Positions 7,338 to 15,038 of a stretch of DNA of 40,933 nucleotides are shown here, in pieces; the stretch's first letter is position 1; each line of letters begins with the position of its first letter. This stretch comes from Gammaproteobacteria bacterium (GTDB lineage: Bacteria > Pseudomonadota > Gammaproteobacteria > JAABTG01): contig JAGNLM010000016.1 of the NCBI GenBank assembly GCA_017999615.1, positions 1-40,933 of the forward strand, written 5' to 3'. Made by a program: the position numbers and the translations under genes. The notes under the pieces were generated by a model. That model worked only from the letters and a program-made list of their open reading frames with translations. It was not told the DNA's origin and made no database searches.

Positions 7338-8608
7338 TCAAGGCGAGCCGTCCGCCGGGCGCACGCGCGCGCCATCGGCAAGCGCGGGCGGCGCCAGCAC
7401 GACCGCGTCGCCCACCGCGAGGCCCGCGTCAACCTCCCGCAGGTCCCCGAGCGCCCGCCCGAGCCGGACCGGCGTGGAGACGGCACGGCCCTCGCGCACG
7501 ACGAAGACCCGGGCCTCGCCCTCCCCACCCTCCTCCCCCAGCACGGCCGACTGGGGCACCGCGGTCAACCGCTGGCGCTCGTCCTCGCGCACCTCGCGCT
7601 CGAGGAAGGAGACCTTGGCGCTCATCTCGGGCAACACCCGCAGGTCCCGCTCCACGAAGGCCGCCTTGACCAGCACGGTCGCCTTGCTGCGGTCCGCGGT
7701 GGGGACCACCGCGTGGACGCGGCAGCGCAGACGGGCGTCGGGGAGGGCGTCGAGCTGGACCTCACAAGGTTGGCCCACCGCGACCCGGCCGATGCTGGAC
7801 TCCGCCACGTCGACCTCCACCTGGATGGAGGCGGGGTCCGCGATGGTCACCACGGAGGCCCGGGCGTTCGCCGACGCCCCGAGGGGGGTGACGATGTCGC
7901 CCACGTCGGCGTTCTTGGTGAGCACCACGCCGTCGAAGGGAGCGCGGATGGCGGAGTACTCGAGCTGCACCTCGGACTCGCGCAGCGCCGCCGCCTGGCT
8001 CGCGAGGCTCGCCCTGCGGGTCTGCACGGCGGCCTCGGCGACCTTGTAGCGGGCCTCGGCGACATCGAATTCGGAGCGCGACACGAACTTGCGCTCCAGG
8101 AGCTCGCGGGTTCGCTGGAACGCGAGGCTCGCTTCCTCGCGCTCGGCCTCGGCCTGGGCGAGGTCGGCCCGGGCCACGTCCACACCCGTGCGGGCGCGGT
8201 CCCGCGCGGCGGCGAGGTCGGCGTTCTCCAGCCTGGCCACCAACTGCCCCGCGCTCACCCGGCTGCCCTCCTCCACCGTCAGCTCCACGAGCCGGCTCGT
8301 GATCTTGGCGCCAAGGGCCGCCTTGCGCTGGGGCACCACGTAGCCGCTGGCGGTCAGCACGGTGAAGGTCTGGGTCGGCCACACGGCGCTCACCCGCGCC
8401 AGCCGGACCTCGACCGCCGGGCGCAGGAGCCCCGGGCCGTAGACGAAACCGGCGCCGGCAAGCGCAAGCGCCAGCGCCAGCGCCAGGAACAGGGCGAAGA
8501 CCACACCCCGCCTTCGCCGCCGGCCCGCCCCTGGCAGGCGGCGGTCGATGCGCAGCCCCGTCAGGGGAGGTGGCGCGGCCGCTTCGCGGGGGGCGTTGCG
8601 GTGTCCAT
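7338..8608 (-). CDS. HlyD/MacA-like membrane-fusion protein (apparent frameshift near the 5' end)
   Basis: Periplasmic adaptor of the ABC exporter. After one transmembrane helix (ALFLALALALALAGAGFVYG) come a biotinyl-lipoyl half (VPQRKAALGAKITSRLVEL), a long coiled coil rich in A/R/E (ARDRARTGVDVARADLAQAE), a second lipoyl half (RAPFDGVVLTKNADVGDIV) and a beta-barrel. The first canonical start in the main frame is GTG 8504, directly before the helix. However, the in-frame codons upstream encode LTGLRIDRRLPGAGRRRRRG, a typical basic cytoplasmic leader for this family, with no ATG/GTG. A good ATG at 8608, 3 bases after the upstream gene's stop, is one frame off. Adding one base in the six-G run (8588-8593, plus strand) would join them. 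Confidence 0.85.
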
Positions 8609-8610
8609 CC

Positions 8611-10023
8611 TCAGGGGGAGTTCCTGCCGGGCGCAGAAACCCTGCGCAGCGTGATCAGGGGGACCTCCCCCGGGCAGTGGAAACGCACCGGCACCCCCGA
8701 CGCCCCCGCGCCCCGGCTCGTGTAGCCCAGCATGCCGTGGTACTCCCAGGGGCCGGCGGCGGTGAAGCGGGGGGCGTGGCTGTGGGTGAAGAGCGGCCCG
8801 ACCCGCGGCAGGCAGATCTGCCCCCCGTGGGTGTGCCCGCAGAGATAGAGGCGCGCCCCGTGGCCGGCGGCCTCCCGGTAGACCTCCGGGGAGTGGGCGA
8901 GGAACAGGGTGAAGGCGTTCCCGGGCACCTTGCGAAACGCCAGCGGCAGGTCATGGCAGCGATAGTAGTGCGGGTCGTCGACCCCCACCAGCCAGAGCGC
9001 GTCGCCGGCACGCCGGAGCTCCCGCGCCTCGTTCACGAGCATCGTCACGCCGGCGGCCTCGAACTCGGGCAGCATCTCGATGCAGTCGTGGTTCCCCAGC
9101 ACCCCGAAGACCCCGTCCCGGGCGCGCACGTGGCCGAGCAGCTGGCGCAGGTGGCGTAGCGCCGGCGCCATCGGCCCGTACATCTCCATGCGCACGTCCC
9201 CCCCCACCAGGCAGAGGTCGACCTCGCACCCCTCGACCTGCTCGATCAGGACCTCGGTGAGCGCTGGCAGGCCGTCCAGGTGCAGGTCGGTGAGCAGCAG
9301 GACGCGGTAGCCCTCGAACGCCCCCGGCAGGTCGGGAAACTCCAGGTCCACCGGGCGGACTCTCACGGCGAGGACGTTCGCGACCCCTCGCTCGTACCAG
9401 CCGAGCAGGCGAAAGGCCCGGGCCATGACGACCCGGTAGTAGACGTAGCTCTCGAAGTTGAGCCAGGTCTGCCACCGGGCGAGCGGGGCGTGGCAGGCAC
9501 GCCACTCCCGCAGGCGGGTCGTCGCCCGGACGATGCGGGGGTAGCCGGCGCCGGGCGGACGGTACAGCACGTAGTGCCAGAAGGCGGACCCTGCGAAGGA
9601 GACGGGGACGAAGAGGGCGAGCGCGAGCAGGGCCTGCCAGGGAGCGAGCTCGAGCGAGGGGTAGAGGACAGCGAGGGGCAGCGCCCCCTCGAGGAACTGG
9701 TCGAGACCCGCGCGGGGCAGACCGCTGGAATACTTCAGACGGCGCTTGAGGTAACTGGTCGCCAGATCCCCGGCCATCGCGGCGAGGCCGGCGGCCGAGC
9801 CGGCGGCGGCGCCCACACCCAGCAGTGGGCCGGCCAGGGCACCCGCCGCGACACCGGCCACGACACCGCGGGCGGTCTTGTGGGGTCCGAGGAGCGGCTG
9901 CCCGTCCCACGCCGTGGCACCCCCGTCGAGGGGCCGCCCGAAACGCTGCCCCAGCACCAAACGGGCCAGGAACGGCGTGAAGTTGACCCAGAGGAGGAAC
10001 AGCACCACAGCGACGACGCCCAC
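8611..10023 (-). CDS. Fusion of a CarS-like membrane domain and a calcineurin-like metallophosphoesterase
   Basis: This 470-residue protein has two parts. Residues 1-155 are a multi-helix membrane domain with CDP-archaeol synthase (CarS/DUF46) motifs: NFTPFLA, RPLDGG, LGPHKTARG (45-53), GDLATSYLKRR (85-95) and LDQF (107-110). That family transfers CMP to unsaturated ether-linked lipids. Residues 238-440 are a metallophosphoesterase with D246-L-H248, GGD (274-276), GNHD (310-313), H377 and GHTHGGQ (396-402), close to YkuE/YaeI-type enzymes. The start GTG 10023 is preferred over GTG 10077 because GGAGG lies 7 bases ahead of it. It is first in the ABC exporter operon. A role in lipid-head-group or lipid-carrier chemistry is inference. 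Confidence 0.82.
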   Translation of the reverse strand: MGVVAVVLFLLWVNFTPFLARLVLGQRFGRPLDGGATAWDGQPLLGPHKTARGVVAGVAAGALAGPLLGVGAAAGSAAGLAAMAGDLATSYLKRRLKYSSGLPRAGLDQFLEGALPLAVLYPSLELAPWQALLALALFVPVSFAGSAFWHYVLYRPPGAGYPRIVRATTRLREWRACHAPLARWQTWLNFESYVYYRVVMARAFRLLGWYERGVANVLAVRVRPVDLEFPDLPGAFEGYRVLLLTDLHLDGLPALTEVLIEQVEGCEVDLCLVGGDVRMEMYGPMAPALRHLRQLLGHVRARDGVFGVLGNHDCIEMLPEFEAAGVTMLVNEARELRRAGDALWLVGVDDPHYYRCHDLPLAFRKVPGNAFTLFLAHSPEVYREAAGHGARLYLCGHTHGGQICLPRVGPLFTHSHAPRFTAAGPWEYHGMLGYTSRGAGASGVPVRFHCPGEVPLITLRRVSAPGRNSP

Positions 10024-10362
10024 GGAGAGGCCTCCACGAAACGCGCTCAGGGAAAGACTAGCATCGGGGTGGCACACGGACGCGCCGAGGCAGACCGCAA
10101 GCGGCTGCGGGGCGGAACGCCTCTGCCGGGCACAAGTGTGACGGATTTCCCAGGTCTGTCGGGGCCATTGACAGGCGCCCCGGGGAGGTCGGTCAGGGCG
10201 CGTCTAACCGACTGATCGAAATGGATACACACACCCTGGCCCGGGGCTTGCACAAGGCTGCTCGGGCCCATCGAGTGGCCTGCGTCGAGCCGGCCTGACA
10301 GGCTGGCCCTGCCGCCCCGGGGAGCCCCTTCGAGGGGACCCCGACCGGCGGGCTCGGCAGAC

Positions 10363-10388
10363 GCCCCCGGGGCAGGCGCCCCGGGGGC
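10363..10388. repeat. Perfect inverted repeat, 11-bp GC stem with AGGC loop
   Basis: GCCCCCGGGGC (10363-10373) pairs with GCCCCGGGGGC (10378-10388) around a 4-base loop. There is no following T-run on either strand, so it is not a standard intrinsic terminator. It lies about 120 bases upstream of the PilZ gene. Confidence 0.6.
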
Positions 10389-10389
10389 G

Positions 10390-10403
10390 CCCGGGTACCC
10401 GGG
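10390..10403. repeat. 14-bp perfect palindrome
   Basis: CCCGGGTACCCGGG is fully self-complementary and starts two bases after the preceding 11-bp hairpin. It could be a regulator-binding site or part of a larger folded leader of the PilZ transcript. No known motif was matched. Confidence 0.5.
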
Positions 10404-10504
10404 ACAGGGCGGCCGACTGGCCGGGCGTCCCAAGCGGCCCGGCGGAGAACGAGACGGCGACGTCTCGCTCGGAAATCCGACCCCACAAGGCGTTACCATT
10501 CGGC

Positions 10505-10786
10505 ATGAGCAGCTTGTTCGGTCAGGTCCTGAATCGCCGCCGGGAGCCCCGCAGTCCGGTGCGGGCACGCGTCTACATGACCCGGGGCGGCGACCGCATG
10601 CGCCGCTGCATCGCGCGGGACCTGAGCCGGGGCGGCGCCTTCATCGAGGTCGACCCCCTGGGCCTGCGGACGGGGGCGCCGATCCAGGTCGTTTTCGCCC
10701 TCGACCTGGGCGGGGTCACCAAGCTGCACCGGGTCTCCGGGATGGTCGCCCGGCTCTCCTGGGACGGCGTCGGAGTGAAGTTCTAG
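10505..10786 (+). CDS. PilZ-domain protein (cyclic di-GMP receptor candidate)
   Basis: A single-domain 93-residue cytoplasmic protein. It has both c-di-GMP contact motifs of the PilZ family: the arginine pair in RREPR (R12 and R16) and D39-L-S41-R-G-G44 (the D/NxSxxG motif), followed by the hydrophobic beta-barrel strands AFIEV, IQVVFAL and VSGMVARLSWDGVGVKF. Binding of c-di-GMP is therefore likely, by family knowledge. It is a lone gene between two minus-strand operons, and its target (motility, exopolysaccharide or an enzyme) is not indicated by neighbours. The ATG at 10505 leaves the RxxxR motif at the expected distance from the N-terminus. Confidence 0.88.
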   Translation: MSSLFGQVLNRRREPRSPVRARVYMTRGGDRMRRCIARDLSRGGAFIEVDPLGLRTGAPIQVVFALDLGGVTKLHRVSGMVARLSWDGVGVKF

Positions 10787-10788
10787 CT

Positions 10789-12006
10789 TCAGGTCTGGCG
10801 CAGGCCCTCCGAGGGCTCGATGCGCGCCGCTCGCCAGCCGGCCAGCGCCGCCGCCGAGACCGCCGCGACCAGGGTGAGCACCAGCGCCGCGGCGTAGTGC
10901 TCCGGCAGCAGCCGGCAGACCGCCTCGCCGGCCTCGACCCGGTGGGACAGCATGCGGTTGATGCTCTCCTCCACCCCGCGGTAGACCCCGCTCGCCAGCG
11001 CCCACCCGAGCACCGCCGTGAACAGCGACTGGAGCACGGGGAACCAGACGATGTCCGAGGTCCGGAAGCCCACCAGGCGCAGCACGCTCAGCTCCCGGCG
11101 CTTGCGTTCCACGTTGGCCCACAGGCTCGCGCCGAGCGAGAGGGCGAAACCGACCAGGCCGACCGCGGCGATGAGCCAGAAGACCGCCGTCAGGTTGCGG
11201 TCCATGGACTGCACGAGCTCGATGTCCTCGGCCCGGGTCCTGACCTCCACGCCCTGCGCCGCGAGCGCGTCGCGCAGCCCTGCCACCCCGTAGACGTCGC
11301 GCGCGTAGAGCCGGAAGCCCGGGAAGCTGCGGGGCCCCTCGTCGGGGGCGTCCCCCTCCCAGCCGAGCGCCTCCACGGAGCGGCCGTCGCGGAAGTCCTC
11401 GATGGCCACCATCAGCTCGATCGGTACGAAACCCCCGTCGCGGGGGAAGGCGGCCGGGCGCGCGACGGCGGTGACGGTGAGGGGCAGGTGCACCCGCTCG
11501 GTCTTGCCCTGGAAGGTGCGGGCCAGGCTGCCGTCGAGCCGTTCCCCGGCCGCCACGCCGAGCTTGCGGGCGGCGGAGTCCGAGAGCACGACCTGGCCGA
11601 GCCCCTCGGGCAGGCGGGTCTCCGCGCCGAGGAGCGGATCGCCGGGGCCTGTGGGGACCAGCTCCACCACCAGGATCCGCCCCCCCTTCTCCGCCTGCAT
11701 GTCGATGCTCGCGGCGATGCTGCGGGTGCGCGGGACGAGGAAGGCCACCTCCCGCCGCCCCCGCAGGTCCTGGAACCACTCCGGTGCATAGCGCCCGCTG
11801 CCGACGCCCTGGACCTCCCGGTTGCGCGGGTCGCCGACCAGCCGGTCGACCATGCTCCCCACGATCCCCGCCTTCAGCCCGTAAAGCACCATCATCGGCG
11901 CCAGCACCGCGGCGAGCGCCAGCACGAAGTTTCCGGACATGACCCACTCGTGGCCGTAGTCCTTCAGGGCGAGCCACAGGACATCGCGCAGGCGCTTCAC
12001 GCTCAC
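10789..12006 (-). CDS. ABC transporter permease, FtsX type (TagS-like candidate)
   Basis: A 405-residue membrane protein with one N-terminal helix (residues 17-40, SGNFVLALAAVLAPMMVLYG), a periplasmic domain of about 210 residues, and three C-terminal helices beginning near residue 265 (NLTAVFWLIAAVGLVGFALS), with the FtsX coupling motif KRRELSVLRLVGF. The start is the GTG at 12006, which overlaps the stop of the ATPase gene as GTGA; the frame upstream of it is antisense noise. With the adjacent ATPase it would form an exporter or mechanotransmission complex. Being in an operon with a periplasmic vWA protein recalls TagS, which acts with TagT upstream of the PpkA kinase in type VI secretion. 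That relation is inference from layout. Confidence 0.87.
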   Translation of the reverse strand: MSVKRLRDVLWLALKDYGHEWVMSGNFVLALAAVLAPMMVLYGLKAGIVGSMVDRLVGDPRNREVQGVGSGRYAPEWFQDLRGRREVAFLVPRTRSIAASIDMQAEKGGRILVVELVPTGPGDPLLGAETRLPEGLGQVVLSDSAARKLGVAAGERLDGSLARTFQGKTERVHLPLTVTAVARPAAFPRDGGFVPIELMVAIEDFRDGRSVEALGWEGDAPDEGPRSFPGFRLYARDVYGVAGLRDALAAQGVEVRTRAEDIELVQSMDRNLTAVFWLIAAVGLVGFALSLGASLWANVERKRRELSVLRLVGFRTSDIVWFPVLQSLFTAVLGWALASGVYRGVEESINRMLSHRVEAGEAVCRLLPEHYAAALVLTLVAAVSAAALAGWRAARIEPSEGLRQT

Positions 12007-12773
12007 CCCGTCACGACGGTCTCGGTGACCGAGCCGCCCTCCTTTTGCCGGGTGCGGTGCGAGAGCCGCCGCAGGCCCAGCTTGTCCACGTGGTTCCAAT
12101 CGTGGCTCGCGACGATGACCGTGATGTGCATCTCCTCCACGAGCTCCATGAACAGCGCCATGATCTTGCGCGCCGCGATCGGGTCGAGCGGCGCCGTGGG
12201 CTCGTCGGCGATCACGATCGAGGGCCGGTGGGCCAGCGCCCGCGCGATCGCCACCCGCTGGCGCTCCCCGACCGAGAGCTTGGCCGGGAGCTTGTCCAGG
12301 TGGCGGCGGATACCGAGCGCCTCGGCGATGGACTCGACGGTGTCGTCTTCCGGCAGCCCCAGCAACCGGCGCGAGAGCCCGATGTTCTCGCGCACCGAGA
12401 GATAGGACAGCAGGCCGCCCGTCTGCATCACGTAGCCCATGCGGTGCTTGCGCAGGTCCCCGAGCTCGTTCAGCTGGCGCCTGCGCCAGATCTCGGCGAT
12501 GTCGATCGGCGGCGCGCCCGGCTCCGGGCGGAAGCGGAAGGCACCGATGTCGGTGGGGCGCAGGATCATCGCCAGCAGGTCGAGGAGCGTGCTCTTGCCG
12601 CAGCCGCTCTGCCCGATGAGCGCGATCTTCTCGCCGAGCGCGATCTGCAGGCTCGGCACCACCAGCCGGAAGGCCGTCCCCGCCGACTCGCGGGTCTTCA
12701 CGACCTCGCGCAGGTGATAGATGAGCACCCGATCCTGGGGGCGGGTCGGGGCGGGCTGGGCTCTGGCGGCCAC
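12003..12773 (-). CDS. ABC transporter ATP-binding protein (TagT-like candidate)
   Basis: A 256-residue ATPase with Walker A GQSGCGKST, Walker B IVIADEPTAPLDP and the switch histidine in VASHDW. The signature motif is LSVGERQRVAIARAL: the second position of the usual LSGGQ is V, a variation worth noting but still likely functional. An insertion rich in charged residues (RFRPEPGAPPIDIAEIWRRR) precedes the Q-loop segment GYVMQTGGLL. It begins 4 bases after the stop of the vWA gene and overlaps the permease by 4 bases, so the three genes are tightly coupled. It energises the downstream permease. Confidence 0.92.
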   Translation of the reverse strand: MAARAQPAPTRPQDRVLIYHLREVVKTRESAGTAFRLVVPSLQIALGEKIALIGQSGCGKSTLLDLLAMILRPTDIGAFRFRPEPGAPPIDIAEIWRRRQLNELGDLRKHRMGYVMQTGGLLSYLSVRENIGLSRRLLGLPEDDTVESIAEALGIRRHLDKLPAKLSVGERQRVAIARALAHRPSIVIADEPTAPLDPIAARKIMALFMELVEEMHITVIVASHDWNHVDKLGLRRLSHRTRQKEGGSVTETVVTG

Positions 12774-12777
12774 GGCC

Positions 12778-15018
12778 CTAGGGCAACATCTCGAGGGGCA
12801 CGGGGAAGACCGAGTCGCCGGTCACCGGACCGCCGCCGAGCGAGATCCACAGGTCGGTGTGGTCGTGCAGGGCCTGGTAGTACGCGATCTTGTTTTCGAG
12901 GCGGTGCAGGAATTCCAGCTGGCGTTTCGCCGGCCAGTCCTCCCAGCCCTCGAGCGAGAGGTCCATGACCTCGCCGGTGTAGGGCAGGTCCTCGATGTAC
13001 TCCCGCATGTAGCCGAGGTCCGCCAGGTTGTCCGCGCCCGCCGCCTGGGTCGAGCCCCCCACCCGCGCCGGATCGCGGCTCAGGGTCGCGGCGAGGCTCT
13101 GCAGGTCGTCGATGAAGCCCCGGGGCGAGAGCAGCCCCTCCTCCGCCCGCTCGAGCACCTGCTTCAGGACCTGGTGCAGGTCCGAGAGCTGGTCGCGCGT
13201 CAACAGCACGCGCACGTCCAGGGTCGCCCGGTCGGGGTTGCGGAAGTCCCGATCGAGGAGCCACGCGTTGAATACGGTGGGCACCTGGCCTCCCTTGTCG
13301 CGCTGCAAATAGCGCATGCGCAGGGCGTAGCCGAGCTTCTCCACCTTTTCCTGCAGGGCCGCGAGCTGCGGGTCCGCAGGCGCCGCGGCCGGCGCGGCCG
13401 GGGCTGCCTGAGGGGGCGCGGGTGCCTGGGCAGGCTGGGGAGCGGCGGGGGCCGGCGCCGGGGGCGGCTGGACCGGCGCCGGGGCGGCCGCCTGCGCGGG
13501 GGCGTGCGGCTCCGGCACCTGCTCCGCGGCGGCGACCTGATGGCTGATCTGGGTGGTCAGGGTCTCGAGGACGCGCCCGTAGTCCACGACGTCGCCCGTC
13601 TTCACACCGTAGTAGAAGTCGCCGATGCCGGGGTAATCGGACAGTCGCCGGTACTGCGCGGCGGCGCTCGTGTGGTCCTTCAGCTTCTCGCCCTCGGGCG
13701 TGAGAAGGTGCAGGACCCAGAGCGACACCCCCTTGTCCAGGGCGAGCTGGCGCAGGGCGTCTGTGTCGAGGTGGGTCGAGCCGAGCGGGTCCCGGCCCGG
13801 GCGGGGTCCGGCGTCCGTGATGAGGACGACGTAGCGGCCCTGGAACCCCTCCCACTTCATCTCGTCGAGCGCCCGCTTGATCCCCGCGAAGGAGTCCTCG
13901 CGGAAGGCGCGGGTCGACACGCTGGAGGGCCTCAGGCTGTCCACGTGGGCGAAGAAGCTCTCGGCGGTCGTCCCCTGGTCCAGGTTGACGAAAGTCCTGG
14001 AGAGGTATTCCACGCCTGGCACGGCAGCCGGGTCGTCGCGGTAGGCGACCAGCCCGAGGCTGACCCGCTCGGTGAGGCCGGCCGACTTCAGTGCGTCGTA
14101 GACCTTGCGCACGACCTCCCGGGTGCGGTCGATGTACGGCCCCATGGAGAGGGTGGCGTCGATGACGAAGACGAGCCCCGCGCGGTACGCGTTCGCCTTC
14201 GGCGCCGGGGCGGCCGGCGGCGGGGCGGCCGGCAGCGGGGGCACTGCGGACGCCGGGGCGGGCACCGCGGCGGCACCCGGGACCTGCGACGCCGGGGCGC
14301 TCGAAGCCGAACGAGAGGCCAAAGCCGGAGCCGGAGCCGGCGCCTTTGCGGCAGGCTCCGGTGCGGCGGCCACCCGGGTCTCGGCCCTCGGGGTCTCCCG
14401 CAGCGGGACCGTGGTGACCTGCAGCATCAGGGCCTTCTCGCCGCCGAGGAAGACCTCCGCGTGCTCCTGGATGGGCACCAGGTAGAAGTCCTCACGCAGG
14501 TCCAGGTGCCCCCGGGGCTGGATGCCGATGACCGGCGACTCCTGGGCGATGTCCCCGCTGTCCGCCTGGCGGTAGAGGCGCTCGTAGGCTCCGAGGTCGA
14601 GCCCCGAGACCAGCGACTTGAGCGAGTCCCGGTCCCGGAACAGGAGCACCCGATCGTGGCCGACCGGGTCGCGGAACGCGACCGTGAGCGCCTGCTTCCA
14701 GTCGATGAGGTCGCTCGCCGGGATCCAGCCCCGGACCTTGCCGTGGCTGTCGCTGCCGACCTCCACCCAATCGCCCCCGTTCACCTGCCGGCGGGCATAG
14801 ACGTAGAAGGCGCTGAAGGGCACCACCTCGCGGACCGCGGACGCGGCGTCCGGGTTGGCGTGCAGGCCCGCTCCGGGACGGGCGAGCGCGCGCTGGTAGA
14901 GCGTCTGCTTGCCGACCATGAGCAGCGGCTTGCGCGGCGCCGGCGCGGCGGGCGCGCTGGCCGATATCGCCAGCAGGAGGCCGAGGACAGGGATCAGGAA
15001 TGCACGCGCGCTTGCCAT
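12778..15018 (-). CDS. Exported SH3-like/von Willebrand factor A protein (PpkA periplasmic-domain-like)
   Basis: A 746-residue exported protein. Residues 1-26 form a signal peptide. Residues about 36-108 look like a bacterial SH3 module (WVEVGSDSHGKVRGWIPASD). An Ala/Pro-rich linker spans about 215-278. The vWA domain starts at 280 with the metal-site motif D287-A-T-L-S291 and continues to VVLITDAGPRPG. A second Ala/Pro linker and an alpha-helical C-terminal domain (YALRMRYLQRD onwards) follow. The vWA plus C-terminal part resembles the periplasmic half of the type VI secretion kinase PpkA, but no kinase domain is present. The ATG 15018 is preceded by GGAG at good spacing. The next gene starts 4 bases after its stop. 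Confidence 0.82.
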   Translation of the reverse strand: MASARAFLIPVLGLLLAISASAPAAPAPRKPLLMVGKQTLYQRALARPGAGLHANPDAASAVREVVPFSAFYVYARRQVNGGDWVEVGSDSHGKVRGWIPASDLIDWKQALTVAFRDPVGHDRVLLFRDRDSLKSLVSGLDLGAYERLYRQADSGDIAQESPVIGIQPRGHLDLREDFYLVPIQEHAEVFLGGEKALMLQVTTVPLRETPRAETRVAAAPEPAAKAPAPAPALASRSASSAPASQVPGAAAVPAPASAVPPLPAAPPPAAPAPKANAYRAGLVFVIDATLSMGPYIDRTREVVRKVYDALKSAGLTERVSLGLVAYRDDPAAVPGVEYLSRTFVNLDQGTTAESFFAHVDSLRPSSVSTRAFREDSFAGIKRALDEMKWEGFQGRYVVLITDAGPRPGRDPLGSTHLDTDALRQLALDKGVSLWVLHLLTPEGEKLKDHTSAAAQYRRLSDYPGIGDFYYGVKTGDVVDYGRVLETLTTQISHQVAAAEQVPEPHAPAQAAAPAPVQPPPAPAPAAPQPAQAPAPPQAAPAAPAAAPADPQLAALQEKVEKLGYALRMRYLQRDKGGQVPTVFNAWLLDRDFRNPDRATLDVRVLLTRDQLSDLHQVLKQVLERAEEGLLSPRGFIDDLQSLAATLSRDPARVGGSTQAAGADNLADLGYMREYIEDLPYTGEVMDLSLEGWEDWPAKRQLEFLHRLENKIAYYQALHDHTDLWISLGGGPVTGDSVFPVPLEMLP

Positions 15019-15038
15019 GGGTCTCCGCTCTCCGCGAG

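Larger units (their letters stand above)
10024..10504. other. Intergenic region rich in GC hairpins
   Basis: No convincing gene is seen in this 481-base divergent gap between the fusion gene (minus) and the PilZ gene (plus). It holds several strong inverted repeats (see the entries at 10363 and 10390) plus CCCCT-TCG-AGGGG near 10325-10337. Open frames across it have no recognisable domain or start signal. It must contain the promoters of both flanking genes, but I could not assign sigma-70 elements with confidence; the sequence just before 10505 is less GC-rich (GCGTTACCATTCGGC). Confidence 0.5.

Noticed and set aside
10047-10568. Minus-strand open frame crossing the 10024-10504 gap
   Set aside because: No ribosome-binding site or family, Pro/Gly/Arg-rich, and it overlaps the PilZ gene start; regarded as chance.
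12778-15018. Complete type VI secretion PpkA
   Set aside because: No Ser/Thr kinase motifs are present; only the periplasmic-type half is encoded, so the name was not used.
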